DNA of 64,000 nucleotides from Aquitalea aquatica (GCF_013911085.1 NZ_JACERN010000030.1:1-64000), one strand, 5' to 3'; positions 8,881 to 18,473 are shown, numbered from the stretch's first letter. The notes: generated by a model not told the origin, from the sequence alone. Numbers and translations are program-made.

Positions 8881-9015
8881 ATTCCATATTCTGATAAAAA
8901 ATGCAGTTTTAATCGTTTTACCTGCTGAGCAGCTGCGCCTAGCATGGGGGCCATTCACAGCAGCGCCTACCGGAGCTGACTGTCCTACCCTTCTCACTCC
9001 ACAAGAGGCTTAGCC

Positions 9016-9822
9016 ATGAAAACCCCTTCCCTGCTACTGGCACTCACCCTGCTCGGCACTGCCGGCCACGCCCTGGCCGATCGCCTGGACGACATCAAGA
9101 AAGCCGGCGTGCTGCGCGTGGCGGCCTTCGACAGCAACCCGCCCTTTGGCTTCCTGGATGCCCAGACCCACCAGATCAGCGGTCTGGATGTGGAAGTAGC
9201 CCAGGCCATTGCCAAGAAACTGCAAGTGAAACTGGAACTGGTTGCCACCAACCCGGCCAACCGCATTCCGCTGCTGGTAGCCGGCAAGGCCGATCTGGTC
9301 GCCGCCAACTTCACCGTCACCGATGAGCGCAAGAAGCAAGTGGATTTCAGCCTGCCCTACTTTGCCTCCGGTCAGCAGTTCATCGCCCGCAAGGGCAGCC
9401 TGAGCAAGCCGGAACAGCTGGCCGGCCTGCGCGTGGGTGTAGACAAGGGCACCACCCAGGAAATCTATCTGCGCGAGAAATACAGCAAGACCACCGTGGT
9501 TGCCTACGACGACACCCCGCTGGCCTTTACCGCACTGCGTAACGGCAATGTGCAAGCCATTTCACAGGACGGCTCCAAGCTGGCTGCGCTGCTGGCCAAT
9601 GCCCCGGACAAGGCCAAGTACGAGCTGGCGCCGTTCACCCTGACCCGCGAGTACCAGGCCATCGGCCTGCCCAAGGGGGAAGCCCGCCTGACCAAGACAG
9701 TGAATGACACGCTGGTGGAACTGGAAAAATCTGGCCAGGCCCGCAAGATCTACGACCGCTGGTTTGGCCCCAAGACCAAGGCCCCGCTGCCGCGTGATTT
9801 CAAGATCGGCGACGCTGCCTGA
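9016..9822 (+). CDS. Amino-acid ABC transporter binding protein
   Basis: A periplasmic family-3 solute-binding protein (268 aa). It begins with a signal peptide (MKTPSLLLALTLLGTAGHALA, cleavage about residue 21), followed by the family pattern LDDIKKAGVLRVAAFDSNPPFGFLD, ISGLDVEVAQAIAKKL, and DLVAANFTVTDERKKQVDFS.PY. These proteins bind polar amino acids or related small molecules. AGAGG precedes the ATG. Two matching permease genes follow, after an attenuating hairpin (9840-9875) that probably keeps the binding protein in excess. No ATPase gene is present in the operon. Confidence 0.9.
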   Translation: MKTPSLLLALTLLGTAGHALADRLDDIKKAGVLRVAAFDSNPPFGFLDAQTHQISGLDVEVAQAIAKKLQVKLELVATNPANRIPLLVAGKADLVAANFTVTDERKKQVDFSLPYFASGQQFIARKGSLSKPEQLAGLRVGVDKGTTQEIYLREKYSKTTVVAYDDTPLAFTALRNGNVQAISQDGSKLAALLANAPDKAKYELAPFTLTREYQAIGLPKGEARLTKTVNDTLVELEKSGQARKIYDRWFGPKTKAPLPRDFKIGDAA

Positions 9823-9839
9823 GTCTTGCAACACCGCCC

Positions 9840-9875
9840 AAACCGGCCTGAGCGCTTATGGCGCAGGCCGGTTTT
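9840..9875 (+). terminator. Intra-operon hairpin after the binding-protein gene
   Basis: AACCGGCCTG (9841-9850) pairs with CAGGCCGGTT (9864-9873) and is followed by only four T. Its place between the binding-protein and permease genes fits partial termination or 3'-end protection of the upstream message. Confidence 0.65.
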
Positions 9876-9914
9876 CCCGTTTCATCTCCGGATTTTTGAG
9901 CAGGAAAGATTGCC

Positions 9915-10652
9915 ATGACACCCCCCTCCTGGCTGGGACAAGGCTGGCTGGCGCCACACTATCTGGGCTGGCTGCTGCAAGGTGCAGCCATGACTGCTGC
10001 GCTGGCGCTATGCGTCTGCCTCAGTGCCACCGTGCTGGGTGTGCTGCTAACCGCCGCACAAGATAGCAAGCAGCGCTGGCTGCAGTGGCCGGCGCGTCTG
10101 TTTTGCAGCCTGCATCGCAACAGCCCGCTGCTGGTGCAGGTTTTGCTATGGTATTTCGGCGTGGGCGGCCTGCTGCCGGATCAGGCCATGCAATGGCTGA
10201 ACAGCCCGCACCAACTACCGCTGCCGCTGGGCTTGAACCTGTCCTGGCCCTCCTTTGAATGGCTGGCCGCCTGGATTGCCCTGTCCTTGTATTCGGCCTG
10301 CTTCATCAGCGGCGAACTGGCCGCCGGGCTGCGTACCGTCGGCAGCGGGCAACGGCTGGCTGGCCGGGCCCTGGGCATGAGCGAGTGGCAGATTTTCCGC
10401 TTTATCGTGCTGCCGCAGGCATTGCGCCACATCCGCCAACCGCTGCTTGGCCAGTACACCGCCATCATCAAGAACACCTCGCTGACCATGGCCATTGGCG
10501 TGGCGGAGCTGTCCTATACCTCACGCCAGGTGGAAAGCGAAACCCTGCTGGCCTTTCAGGCCTTTGCCGTGGCCACTCTGCTCTATCTGCTACTGGTGAT
10601 TGCAACACAGCTGGCAGGTAGCCAGCGCAGCGCCGAGGAGCCTGGCCGATGA
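9915..10652 (+). CDS. Amino-acid ABC permease, GltJ/HisM-like
   Basis: The first of two integral membrane permeases (245 aa) of the polar amino-acid importer. It has the HisM-family arrangement: an N-terminal hydrophobic segment, a central FCSLHRNSPLLVQVLLWYFG (matching the R.TP...QL...Y/F motif of the family), a long periplasmic loop, and the ATPase-docking sequence GRALGMSEWQIFRFIVLPQALR near residues 150-172. The ATG is preceded by GGAAAG. The last bases overlap the start of the second permease (ATGATG across the TGA), so the two are translated together. Confidence 0.88.
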   Translation: MTPPSWLGQGWLAPHYLGWLLQGAAMTAALALCVCLSATVLGVLLTAAQDSKQRWLQWPARLFCSLHRNSPLLVQVLLWYFGVGGLLPDQAMQWLNSPHQLPLPLGLNLSWPSFEWLAAWIALSLYSACFISGELAAGLRTVGSGQRLAGRALGMSEWQIFRFIVLPQALRHIRQPLLGQYTAIIKNTSLTMAIGVAELSYTSRQVESETLLAFQAFAVATLLYLLLVIATQLAGSQRSAEEPGR

Positions 10653-11323
10653 TGCTGACCTTGCTGCATGACAATCTGGACTATCTGCTGTGGGGCAATC
10701 TCACCCGTGGCCAGCCGGGTGGCCTGCTGCTGACCCTGGGTATCAGCCTGGCTGCCGGCATGCTGGCCACGCTGGGTGGGTTGGTCGGGGGGGTTGCGCT
10801 GTGCATGGGTGGGCCGCGTCTGTGCCGGGTACTCGACACGCTGGTGCAGATTCTGCGGGCCATCCCGGTGCTGATGCTGATTTTCTGGTGCTATTTTTTG
10901 CTGCCGATTTTGTTCGGCATTGATATTCCTGGCGTGTTGACGGTGATTGCCGCGCTGGCGGTGATCAATGCCGCTTATCTCAGCCAGTCGGTCAAGGCCG
11001 GCATCGATGCCATCGGTGACGGGCAATGGCGCGCGGCCCAGGCACTGGGCATGACCCGCTGGCAAGCCTTGCGCTACATCATCCTGCCACCGGCCTTGCG
11101 CGCCATGTTGCCGTCCTTCGTCAACCAGTGGATCACCTTGCTGAAAGACAGCTCGCTGGCCTATGTGGTGGGTGTGGCGGAGTTCACCTTTGTCGCCACC
11201 CAGATCAACAATCGCGAGCAGGTCTATCCCTTGCAGATCTTCGGCCTGCTGGCCATCGGCTATCTGCTGCTGTGCAGTACGCTGGAATGGCTGGGCAGGC
11301 GGGCCGGCCGCATGCCGGCCTGA
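10649..11323 (+). CDS. Amino-acid ABC permease, GltK/HisQ-like
   Basis: The second permease (224 aa) of the same importer. Visible features are an N-terminal transmembrane segment rich in Gly/Ala, the VQILRAIPVLMLIFWCYFLLP stretch that corresponds to the family's R..P.L..IF motif, and the EAA-type loop AAQALGMTRWQALRYIILPPALR (about 130-152). It starts at ATG 10649, overlapping the upstream stop. The operon ends here without an ATP-binding gene; either an ATPase is encoded elsewhere or one is shared with another system. No obvious terminator separates it from the next gene 120 bases downstream. Confidence 0.88.
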   Translation: MMLTLLHDNLDYLLWGNLTRGQPGGLLLTLGISLAAGMLATLGGLVGGVALCMGGPRLCRVLDTLVQILRAIPVLMLIFWCYFLLPILFGIDIPGVLTVIAALAVINAAYLSQSVKAGIDAIGDGQWRAAQALGMTRWQALRYIILPPALRAMLPSFVNQWITLLKDSSLAYVVGVAEFTFVATQINNREQVYPLQIFGLLAIGYLLLCSTLEWLGRRAGRMPA

Positions 11324-11443
11324 GGTCGTCCGGCCCGGCAGCACACGAGCGGGCTTGCCACCACTCGATGCACTCCGGCGCAATGCTGCGCCATCGACTA
11401 CACTGGCTACAGGTTGATCCGGCTGATGAGCGAGGGGTTCCAC

Positions 11444-12211
11444 ATGCATGTCAAGGTTCTGGGTGCGTCCGCCGGTATCGGACAAGCGGCGCGTACCACC
11501 AGTTTTCTGGTTGATGGCAATTGCCTGATCGACTGCGGCAGCGGCGTTGCCGACCTCGATACCGACGCCCTGTTGCAGATCGACACCGTGCTGCTGACCC
11601 ACAGTCATCTGGATCACAGCGGCAGCCTGCCGCTGCTGGCCGATGCCCATGTGACACACGGCGGCAGGGGGCTGGACGTCTATACCCAGCAGGAAACCAT
11701 CAGCGCGCTGCAACAACACATGTTCAACGGCCTGCTGTGGCCGGACTACACCAAGGCGGCCCCCGGTAATATGCCGTGGGTGAGGCTGCATGCACTGGAA
11801 GTGGGTGACTCGATTCCCTTGCCCGACGGCATTGCCACCGCGCTGCCGGCCGAGCACAGCGTGCCGGCAGTGGGCTGGCTCTTGGAGGGGCCATGGCGGG
11901 CGCTGGCCTTTACCGGTGATTCCGGTCCTTGCCTGGCTTTCTGGCACTGGATCAGCCATGTCCCGTCATTGACGGATGTGATTTGCGAATTGAGTTATCT
12001 GAACGAGCAGTCGGCACAGGCGATGAAAGGTGGCCACATGTCCCCCGCCCTGCTGCTGCCACTGCTGGAAATCCTGCCACCCAATGTCCATGTGTGGATT
12101 ACCCACACCGAAAACAGCCTGCGCAGCCAGATGCTGGAGCAGGTACGCAAGGAACTGCCCTCGCTATTGCACCTGCATCCACTGGAGCAAGGCATCACCA
12201 TCGAGCTATGA
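11444..12211 (+). CDS. MBL-fold protein, class II cyclic-nucleotide PDE-like
   Basis: A 255-residue metallo-beta-lactamase-fold hydrolase. The metal-binding motif is THSHLDHSGSLPLL (about 52-65; His53, His55, Asp57, His58), further ligand candidates are AEHSVP, FTGDSG (with the bridging Asp) and WITHTEN. The sequence HxHLDHxxxLP resembles the class II cyclic-nucleotide phosphodiesterase signature, so hydrolysis of cAMP is a reasonable but unproven guess; the MBL fold itself is certain. I chose the ATG at 11444 because GAGGGG lies 6 bases upstream. It is the last plus-strand gene before a convergent binding-protein gene. Confidence 0.8.
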   Translation: MHVKVLGASAGIGQAARTTSFLVDGNCLIDCGSGVADLDTDALLQIDTVLLTHSHLDHSGSLPLLADAHVTHGGRGLDVYTQQETISALQQHMFNGLLWPDYTKAAPGNMPWVRLHALEVGDSIPLPDGIATALPAEHSVPAVGWLLEGPWRALAFTGDSGPCLAFWHWISHVPSLTDVICELSYLNEQSAQAMKGGHMSPALLLPLLEILPPNVHVWITHTENSLRSQMLEQVRKELPSLLHLHPLEQGITIEL

Positions 12212-12333
12212 GTGCCACTTGGAGCCGCGAACAAAAACCCTGCGGCTGCGTTGCGCCTCCTTGCCGTACTATTTGTACTATCTGCGTCGCCAGGCCTTGC
12301 ACCAGAGACGCTACGCTATTTTTGTAACCGCTC
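12212..12333. other. Gap with GC-rich repeat-like sequence
   Basis: This convergent gap holds a GC-rich stretch with GTAC-TATTT-GTAC at about 12267-12279 and flanking near-palindromic GCGTTGCGCC/GGCCTTGCACC-like blocks. It encodes nothing convincing and looks like a dispersed intergenic repeat. No second copy was seen in this window, so the repeat nature is only suspected. Confidence 0.3.
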
Positions 12334-13098
12334 TTATTCGCTCACACCATAAATGCGATTGAGTGGCTCCATGATGCGAGCCAAAGACCCATTACGCCGA
12401 ACGCGCTCAAAGCCATCACGCACCTGCTGTACCAGGGCATCGCTGGTATCACGGTTAAACACCATGTACAAACCAGACTCCAGCTCGCTCAGCACATACA
12501 CCGGCTCGATACCGCTGCAATCCAGGCCATGGGGGGCGCACTTGGCCAGCCCCAACGGCACCAGATCGATGCGCCCAGCCTGCAACATGGGCAGCAGCAG
12601 GTCACTGGAACTCACCACCATCAAGGTCTTGTCGCCGCCATCGGCAAAGCCCTTGCGCCGCAGGTACTCCTCGCGGAAATCCATATTGACCACGCCGATG
12701 CGATAACGCCGGGCATCATCCAGGCTGTGCACCACGACATCCCCGCGCCCCTTCTTGCGAAACAGGGCAATGCGGTTGCTCACCAGCGGACCTATCCATT
12801 TGAACTTGTTCTCACGGTCCGGCGTTCTGGCCACCGGATACATCAGCGTGCCCGGCCGGGCCAATGTAGTGGTGTAGATTCTGGCCCAGGGCTGGATTTC
12901 CACCTGGTAGGGCAAACGGGCGGCGCCCAGGGTGGCGCGCATGATGTCGGTGCAATAACCCTGGATCGCACCATTCTGCCGATAGGAAAAAGGCAGATTA
13001 TCCTCGGCCAGTACCGGTATTGGTGCTGCCAGCACCTGCCCGCTGCAGACCGCCAGCCCACACCATACTGCTACCCACTTGATCGAAAAGCGCATCAT
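12334..13098 (-). CDS. Orphan periplasmic binding protein, SBP_bac_3-like
   Basis: The product (254 aa) has a Sec signal (MMRFSIKWVAVWCGLAVCSGQVLA, cleavage near 24) followed by VLAEDNLPFSY, GYCTDIMRATLGAARLPYQVEIQPWAR and LFRKKGRGD, which identify a small extracellular solute-binding fold like amino-acid binding proteins. No permease or ATPase gene is adjacent, so it may be a stand-alone sensor-like or scavenging protein; such orphans are common in Chromobacterium relatives and Pseudomonas. The start is the first of two adjacent ATG codons at 13093-13098; the Shine-Dalgarno sequence is weak. It converges on the MBL gene and lies downstream of copZ on the same strand, separated by 113 bases. 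Confidence 0.75.
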   Translation of the reverse strand: MMRFSIKWVAVWCGLAVCSGQVLAAPIPVLAEDNLPFSYRQNGAIQGYCTDIMRATLGAARLPYQVEIQPWARIYTTTLARPGTLMYPVARTPDRENKFKWIGPLVSNRIALFRKKGRGDVVVHSLDDARRYRIGVVNMDFREEYLRRKGFADGGDKTLMVVSSSDLLLPMLQAGRIDLVPLGLAKCAPHGLDCSGIEPVYVLSELESGLYMVFNRDTSDALVQQVRDGFERVRRNGSLARIMEPLNRIYGVSE

Positions 13099-13211
13099 CG
13101 CGTCATCTGCGGCTTGTAGCCGTCTGCTTGTAAACGACTGATGCCGGTCAGGGACCGGCATCTGCAATGACAGCAGTATAAGTGTTTATACCGATAGCCG
13201 GTACTTATTCA

Positions 13212-13424
13212 TTAGCTGGCGACTACCTCGAAGCCGGCATCCACCACGGCGGCGGCCAGCTCCTCGGGCGACACGGTAGCCGCATCGTAAACGATGTGTG
13301 CCTGCTTGTTTTCCAGGCTGACCTCGGCACTGCTGACACCAGCCATGGTGGACAACACCTTGCTGATGCTGTTGGAGCAGCCAGCGCAGGTCATCCCTTC
13401 GATATTCAGTTTCAGTTCGCTCAT
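13212..13424 (-). CDS. copZ: Copper chaperone, heavy-metal-associated domain
   Basis: A 70-residue single HMA domain: LNIEGMTCAGCSNSISKVL places the metal-binding CxxC at residues 13-16, and the rest follows the beta-alpha-beta-beta-alpha-beta pattern of Atx1/CopZ proteins. It carries Cu(I) in the cytoplasm and delivers it to the P-type ATPase. The gene lies 16 bases after copA on the same strand, with AAGGAA upstream, so the two share the copper-responsive promoter at 15804-15832. Confidence 0.9.
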   Translation of the reverse strand: MSELKLNIEGMTCAGCSNSISKVLSTMAGVSSAEVSLENKQAHIVYDAATVSPEELAAAVVDAGFEVVAS

Positions 13425-13440
13425 GCTTGTTCCTTTCAGT

Positions 13441-15783
13441 TTATTTCCAGCGGCGCAGCAGCAGCGAATTGCTGACTACCGACACCGAGCTCATGGCCAT
13501 GGCAGCACCTGCCAGCACCGGATTCAGCAGCCCCAAGGCCGCCAGCGGAATGCCCAGTACATTGTAGATAAAGGCAAAAAACAGGTTCTGCCGGATCTTG
13601 CCCAAAGTGGCACGCGACAGACGGATGGCATCGGCTACCTGCTGTACATCACCACGCATCAGGGTGATGTCGGCGGTTTCCAGCGCTACATCCGAACCGG
13701 CCCCCATGGCGAAGCTGACATCCGCCACGGCCAGCGCCGGCGCATCATTGATGCCATCACCCACCATGGCTACCTTCAGGCCTGTTGCCTGGATTTCGCG
13801 CAGTGCATCCGCCTTGTCCTGCGGCCGCAAGCCAGCGCGGTAGTCGTCGATGCCGGCTTCCGCAGCAATGGCAGCGGCTGTCGACGGATTATCGCCGGTG
13901 AGCATGATGACCCGCACCCCCATTTGCTGCAAGCTGCGCACCGCAGCCGCCGAGGTGGGACGCAAGCGGTCGGCAATGGCCAGCAAGCCCAGCAAGACGC
14001 CATCGCGGGCAAGCGCAATCACGCTTTGCCCCGGCGCACTCCACGCGGGAGGCAAGGGCTGATTGCTGGCCCACTCCGGCCGCCCGACCCGTATTTCACC
14101 GTAACCGGCGAGGTGGGCAATCACCCCCTGCCCTACTTCGGCGCGGAAGGACTGCACCGGCAACAAGGATAGCTGACGCGCCGCCGCCTGCTGCAGCAGG
14201 GCCAGGGCTAGCGGATGCTCCGAACCGCTCTCTGCACTCGCCGCCAGGCACAACAGCCGGTCCTGGTCACCATCAGCTGCCCAGATGCTGGTCAGTTGTG
14301 GCCGACCTTCGGTCAGTGTCCCGGTCTTGTCCACCACCAGCAGCTGGATGCGGCCAGCCGTTTCCAGCGCTGCGGCATTGCGAAACAGCATGCCACGGCT
14401 GGCTCCCTTGCCTACCCCCACCATGACGGCAGTCGGGGTCGCCAAGCCCAGCGCGCAGGGGCAGGCAATCACCAGCACCGCTACGGCATTGATCAGTGCC
14501 TGACTCCAGTCGCCCAACCACCAGCCGTTCAGTAGCAAGGTCAGCGCCGCCAGGCCAGCCACCACCGGCACAAACACCCCGGCAATACGATCGGCCAAGC
14601 GCTGGATCGGTGCCTTGCTACCCTGCGCCTGGCCAACCAGCCGGATGATTTCCGCCAGCTGCGTGTGGGAACCAACACTGCCAGCCCGTATTTTCAGCAT
14701 GCCTTGCAGATTGCGGGTAGCGGCATACACCTTGTCACCCACATCCTTGGCCACCGGCATGCTCTCACCGGTCAGCATGCTTTCGTCGAGGCTGGCCTTC
14801 CCTTCCAGCACCACGCCATCCACAGGCAGGCTTTCACCATGACGCACCAGCACCACATCGCCCACTTGCAGCTGGTCAACTGCGATCTCCTGCAGGCTGC
14901 CGCCCCGCTCTATGCGTGCCGTGCGTGGTGCCAGCCGCAGCAGGCTGGCAATAGCCCCTGCACTCTTGCCACGTGCCCGCGCCTCCAGCAGCTTGCCCAG
15001 TAATACCAGGGTAATCACCGCCGCACTGGCCTCGAAATACACATGCTGGTGCTGCCAACCCGACAGGGTAACCACGGTGGACAGCAGCCAGGCCATGCTG
15101 GTGCCCAGCGCCACCAGCACATCCATATTGGCGCCGCCGCTGCGCAGCGCATGCCAGGCTCCGCGATAAAAGCGCCAGCCAATGATGAACTGCACCGGGG
15201 TTGCCAGGGCCAATTGCAGGCCGCGTGGCAACATCAGCTGGTGCCAGCCGAACAACATGGCCAGCATTTCCAGGAAAAATGGCAGCGTAAGCAGCGCGGA
15301 GACGGCAAACCACAACAGTTCGCGCCGGTACGACTGCATCTGCTGCCCACCATCCTGGCTGGCAGCCTGCTGTAGCGTGGCAGTGAAGCCGGCCTTGGCC
15401 ACTGCGGCAATGGCATCGGCCGCCTGCAGCGTGCCCGGCGCAAACTGCAGGCGCGCAGTGGCCGTGGCGAAATTGACCTCGGCCTCCAGCAGCGGCAGTT
15501 TGTTCAGCACTTTTTCCAGCCGTACCGCGCAGGCAGCACAGCTCATGCCGGCGATATCCAGTTGCAGTTGCTGCAGCGGTACGCTGAAACCGGCTTTGTC
15601 GATGGCGGCCTGCAGCTGCGCGATGGTGGTGGTGTCGGGCCGATAACGGATAACGGCCTGCTCGCTGGCAAAATTGACATTGGCACTGACATCCTCCAGC
15701 CGGTTCAGCACCTTCTCCAAGCGGACGGCGCAGGCAGCGCAACTCATTCCGGCAATGGGCAGGGTAATGGCAGATTCATTCAT
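13441..15783 (-). CDS. copA: Copper-exporting P1B-type ATPase
   Basis: CopA (780 aa) pumps Cu(I) out of the cytoplasm at the expense of ATP. Two N-terminal metal-binding domains each carry CAAC (residues 15-18 and 82-85). Eight hydrophobic segments follow, with the actuator TGES at about 338-341, the transmembrane CPC at 441-443, the phosphorylation site DKTGT at 485-489, and GDGIND and VALETAD in the C-terminal part. The ATG follows GGAGG. It is the first gene of a copA-copZ operon whose promoter contains a CsoR-like palindrome in its spacer. No csoR or cueR gene is nearby. Confidence 0.96.
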   Translation of the reverse strand: MNESAITLPIAGMSCAACAVRLEKVLNRLEDVSANVNFASEQAVIRYRPDTTTIAQLQAAIDKAGFSVPLQQLQLDIAGMSCAACAVRLEKVLNKLPLLEAEVNFATATARLQFAPGTLQAADAIAAVAKAGFTATLQQAASQDGGQQMQSYRRELLWFAVSALLTLPFFLEMLAMLFGWHQLMLPRGLQLALATPVQFIIGWRFYRGAWHALRSGGANMDVLVALGTSMAWLLSTVVTLSGWQHQHVYFEASAAVITLVLLGKLLEARARGKSAGAIASLLRLAPRTARIERGGSLQEIAVDQLQVGDVVLVRHGESLPVDGVVLEGKASLDESMLTGESMPVAKDVGDKVYAATRNLQGMLKIRAGSVGSHTQLAEIIRLVGQAQGSKAPIQRLADRIAGVFVPVVAGLAALTLLLNGWWLGDWSQALINAVAVLVIACPCALGLATPTAVMVGVGKGASRGMLFRNAAALETAGRIQLLVVDKTGTLTEGRPQLTSIWAADGDQDRLLCLAASAESGSEHPLALALLQQAAARQLSLLPVQSFRAEVGQGVIAHLAGYGEIRVGRPEWASNQPLPPAWSAPGQSVIALARDGVLLGLLAIADRLRPTSAAAVRSLQQMGVRVIMLTGDNPSTAAAIAAEAGIDDYRAGLRPQDKADALREIQATGLKVAMVGDGINDAPALAVADVSFAMGAGSDVALETADITLMRGDVQQVADAIRLSRATLGKIRQNLFFAFIYNVLGIPLAALGLLNPVLAGAAMAMSSVSVVSNSLLLRRWK

Positions 15784-15803
15784 GACAGCCTCCTTGATAT
15801 TTC

Positions 15804-15832
15804 AGTATATACCCCCAAGGGGTATATGAAAA
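15804..15832 (-). promoter_or_regulatory. copA promoter with CsoR-like operator
   Basis: On the minus strand -35 TTTTCA (15832-15827) and -10 TATACT (15809-15804) are separated by exactly 17 bases. The spacer and its edges form a palindrome with 9-bp arms, ATATACCCC and GGGGTATAT (15807-15827), around three central bases. C-tract/G-tract palindromes of this kind are bound by CsoR-family copper repressors (for example upstream of copZA in Bacillus). The regulator gene is not in this window. Confidence 0.8.
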
Positions 15833-15858
15833 CCATCATTACCAAAACTGCAGGCATG

Positions 15859-15887
15859 AAAAAACCGCAGGGCCCATGGCGCTGCGG
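15859..15887 (-). terminator. Terminator after corA
   Basis: CCGCAG/CTGCGG stem (15865-15887) with an 11-nt loop containing CCATGG, followed on the minus strand by six T (15859-15864). It closes the ppx-corA unit. Confidence 0.75.
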
Positions 15888-15909
15888 CTGGGGGAGCAAC
15901 GGGGGTGGC

Positions 15910-16977
15910 TCAGATCCAGTTGCGCTTCCAGAACAGCCAGATCAGCCCGCCGGCAATGGCAGCCATCAATCCCAGTACACCAAAGTACCCATAGTGCCAA
16001 TGCAGTTCTGGCATGTTCTCGAAATTCATGCCGTAGATGCCGGCAATCAGCGTCAAGGGCATGAAAATCATGCTGAACACGGTGAGCACACGCATCTGCA
16101 GGTTCAGCCGGTGCGACTGGGTAGACAGATACAGGTCCAGCATATCGGCTACCATTTCGCGGGACATTTCCAGAGATTCGATGACATGCATGGTGTGGTC
16201 GTAGGCATCACGCAAATACACCTGGGTTTCCGGGCGGATCAGCCGATATTCGCCGCGCAGCATCGTCAGCAGCATCTCGCGCAGCGGCAGAATGGAGCGG
16301 CGCAGCTTGAGGCAGTCATGCTTCAGCCGTTGCACCTTGTTCAGCACACCTTGCTCACGGCCGTGCAGCAGCAACTGGTCGGTACGCTCGACATGCTCGG
16401 TAAACTGGCTGAGCACGCCGAAATAGTCGTCGATGATGGCATCCAGCAATGAATAAGCCAGATAGTCCGCCCCCTTGCTGCGCAGCACACTGTGCGGATT
16501 GCGCAGCCGCTCGCGCACCGGCTCGAAGACCCCGGTCGGCCTTTCCTGAAAGCTCAGGACGAAGTTTTCGCCCACCACCAGATACATCTGGTCGTAGCTG
16601 AGCCGGCCACCATTTTTGGGAAAATCGAACACCCGCGTGGCGATGAACAGATAGTCGCCATAGTCTTCCAGCTTGGGCCGCTGCCGGTTGTTCAGAATGT
16701 CTTCCTGCACCAGCGGGTGTAGCTGGAAACGCTCGCCGATAGCCTGCATCACGGCAGGGTCGTGCAGACCATAGACATTGAGCCACAAGACTGGCTGTTC
16801 CGGCTGATAGGCCAGCCCCGCCGCGATACTGTCAAAACGGTTTTCACTCAGCTGCTGCGGACCGAACTCCACCAGGGCAAGACTGGAGCTGGGTAATTTC
16901 TGCTCACCGACTGGCAGCAGGCTACCGGGTGCCTCACCCAGGCTGGGCACCCGTTGTTTCACTTCGGCATGGCGCAT
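15910..16977 (-). CDS. corA: Magnesium/cobalt transporter CorA
   Basis: CorA is a pentameric inner-membrane channel for Mg2+ (and Co2+). The product has 355 residues; a long acidic cytoplasmic domain precedes two C-terminal transmembrane helices, and the selectivity sequence YGMNFENMPEL stands between them about 40 residues from the end. The protein ends with the basic FWKRNWI typical of the family. I placed the start at 16975-16977, two bases after the ppx stop codon (TAATCATG); an upstream extension overlaps ppx and is not conserved in character. Together with ppx it forms a two-gene unit ending at 15859. Confidence 0.93.
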   Translation of the reverse strand: MRHAEVKQRVPSLGEAPGSLLPVGEQKLPSSSLALVEFGPQQLSENRFDSIAAGLAYQPEQPVLWLNVYGLHDPAVMQAIGERFQLHPLVQEDILNNRQRPKLEDYGDYLFIATRVFDFPKNGGRLSYDQMYLVVGENFVLSFQERPTGVFEPVRERLRNPHSVLRSKGADYLAYSLLDAIIDDYFGVLSQFTEHVERTDQLLLHGREQGVLNKVQRLKHDCLKLRRSILPLREMLLTMLRGEYRLIRPETQVYLRDAYDHTMHVIESLEMSREMVADMLDLYLSTQSHRLNLQMRVLTVFSMIFMPLTLIAGIYGMNFENMPELHWHYGYFGVLGLMAAIAGGLIWLFWKRNWI

Positions 16978-16979
16978 GA

Positions 16980-18473
16980 TTAGAGCTTGCTGACGTCGAG
17001 TTCGAAACCGACATTCTTCCACTGCAGCACTTCCTGGCGGAAGGCGCTGGCAGTCAGCGGATTATCATTCAGCCAATTCTGACTCATGGTCAGCACAAAA
17101 CCTTTCACATCCAGCTTCAGATCCAGCAATTCCGGCAGGGTGATGGCCATGCGGCTGCGATAGAACAATACCGCCAGCCGCAGCGCAACTACGGCCTGCC
17201 ACAAGGCAGGGTCGTTCACCACCTGCAGCATCTTGCCCATGTCGCCGCGATGGCCCAGCACGATGGTAGCCAGCATGGCCTGCTCACGCTTGGAAAAACC
17301 CGGCATGTCGGCATTCTGCAGGATATAAGCCGAATGCTTGTGGTAAGCGGTATGGGCGATGGTCAGGCCGATTTCATGCAGCCTGGCGGCCCAGATCAGC
17401 CGCTTGAGCATGTTCTGGTCCACATCCTCACCAGCCACCATGCGGTACAACCGCTCGGCCAGCACTTGCACCCGCTCGCTTTGCGGCACATCCACGTGAT
17501 AACGGCGCTTGAACAGCTGTACCGTGCTTTCGCGCATATCCTTTTCGCGCTGGCGGCCCAACAGGTCGTACAGCACGCCATCACGCAGCGCACCTTCAGC
17601 CACGGTCATCTTGCTGATGCCCAGCTCTTCGAAAATGGCAATCATGATGGCCAGCCCACCCGGCAGCACAGGCAGCCGGTCAGCCTTCAGCCCATTCAGG
17701 CTGAGGTTTTTCAGGGACTCACGCTTGATCAGCTCGGCCCGCAATTGCAGCATGCCTTCCAGCGTGATGTCGGAAGCCGACCAGTCGTTGATTTCCAGAA
17801 TATCGCGCAGTGAACGGGCAGTGCCCGAGGTACCCACCGCCAGTTGCCACTCTTCCGGACGGTATTCGGTGGTAATGCGCTGGATTTCATTGCGCGCGGC
17901 CAGCGTGGCATCGGCGAAATTGCTGCGGCTGAGCTTGCCGTCGGCAAAGTAGCGCAGGCTGTAGCTGACACAGCCCAGCGGCAGGCTTTCGGTTACATGG
18001 GCCTTGAACTGGCTGCCGATGACAAACTCGGTCGAGCCGCCACCGATGTCCACCACCAGCCGTCTTTCCTTGGTAGCAGGCAAGGAGTGCGCCGCGCCGA
18101 TATACACCAGCCGTGCCTCTTCGCGCCCGGCGATGATTTCGATGGGGAAGCCCAGCAGTGCTTCGGCGCGCTGGATGAAATCGGCCGAGTTTTTCGCCAC
18201 CCGCAGGGTATTGGTGCCGACGATACGCACCTGCGCCGGGCTGAAACCACGCAGGCGCTCGCCAAAACGAGCCATGCAGGCCAGGGCTTTTTCCTGGGTG
18301 GCGTCGTCCAGGTATTTGTCGGCAGTCAGGCCGGCGCCCAGACGCACGGTTTCTTTCATGGCGTCCAGCGGGTAAAGCTGGTCTTCTACAACGCGGGATA
18401 CTTGCAGACGAAAGGTGTTGGACCCCAGGTCGACCGTGGCCAGCACATCCGGGGTGGGCAGGGTTGTGGTCAA
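16980..18473 (-). CDS. ppx: Exopolyphosphatase
   Basis: Ppx releases phosphate from the ends of polyphosphate chains. The 497-residue protein has the two-lobed actin-like ATPase fold: VDLGSNTFRLQV (phosphate 1 loop, about 14-25), the catalytic-glutamate region IAGREEARLVYIGA (about 113-126), VVDIGGGSTEF (phosphate 2 loop, about 140-150), and a C-terminal HD-like domain (LIWAARLHEIGLTIAHTAYHKHSAYI). It may also act on pppGpp. No ATG fits the N-terminus; a TTG at 18471-18473 with AAGG about 9 bases upstream is the best start. phoU lies upstream on the same strand, linking phosphate signalling and polyphosphate use. Confidence 0.93.
   Translation of the reverse strand: MTTTLPTPDVLATVDLGSNTFRLQVSRVVEDQLYPLDAMKETVRLGAGLTADKYLDDATQEKALACMARFGERLRGFSPAQVRIVGTNTLRVAKNSADFIQRAEALLGFPIEIIAGREEARLVYIGAAHSLPATKERRLVVDIGGGSTEFVIGSQFKAHVTESLPLGCVSYSLRYFADGKLSRSNFADATLAARNEIQRITTEYRPEEWQLAVGTSGTARSLRDILEINDWSASDITLEGMLQLRAELIKRESLKNLSLNGLKADRLPVLPGGLAIMIAIFEELGISKMTVAEGALRDGVLYDLLGRQREKDMRESTVQLFKRRYHVDVPQSERVQVLAERLYRMVAGEDVDQNMLKRLIWAARLHEIGLTIAHTAYHKHSAYILQNADMPGFSKREQAMLATIVLGHRGDMGKMLQVVNDPALWQAVVALRLAVLFYRSRMAITLPELLDLKLDVKGFVLTMSQNWLNDNPLTASAFRQEVLQWKNVGFELDVSKL

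Noticed and set aside
10583-11959. 458-codon open frame spanning the permease and MBL genes on the minus strand
   Set aside because: Overlaps two well-supported plus-strand genes and has no recognisable protein features.
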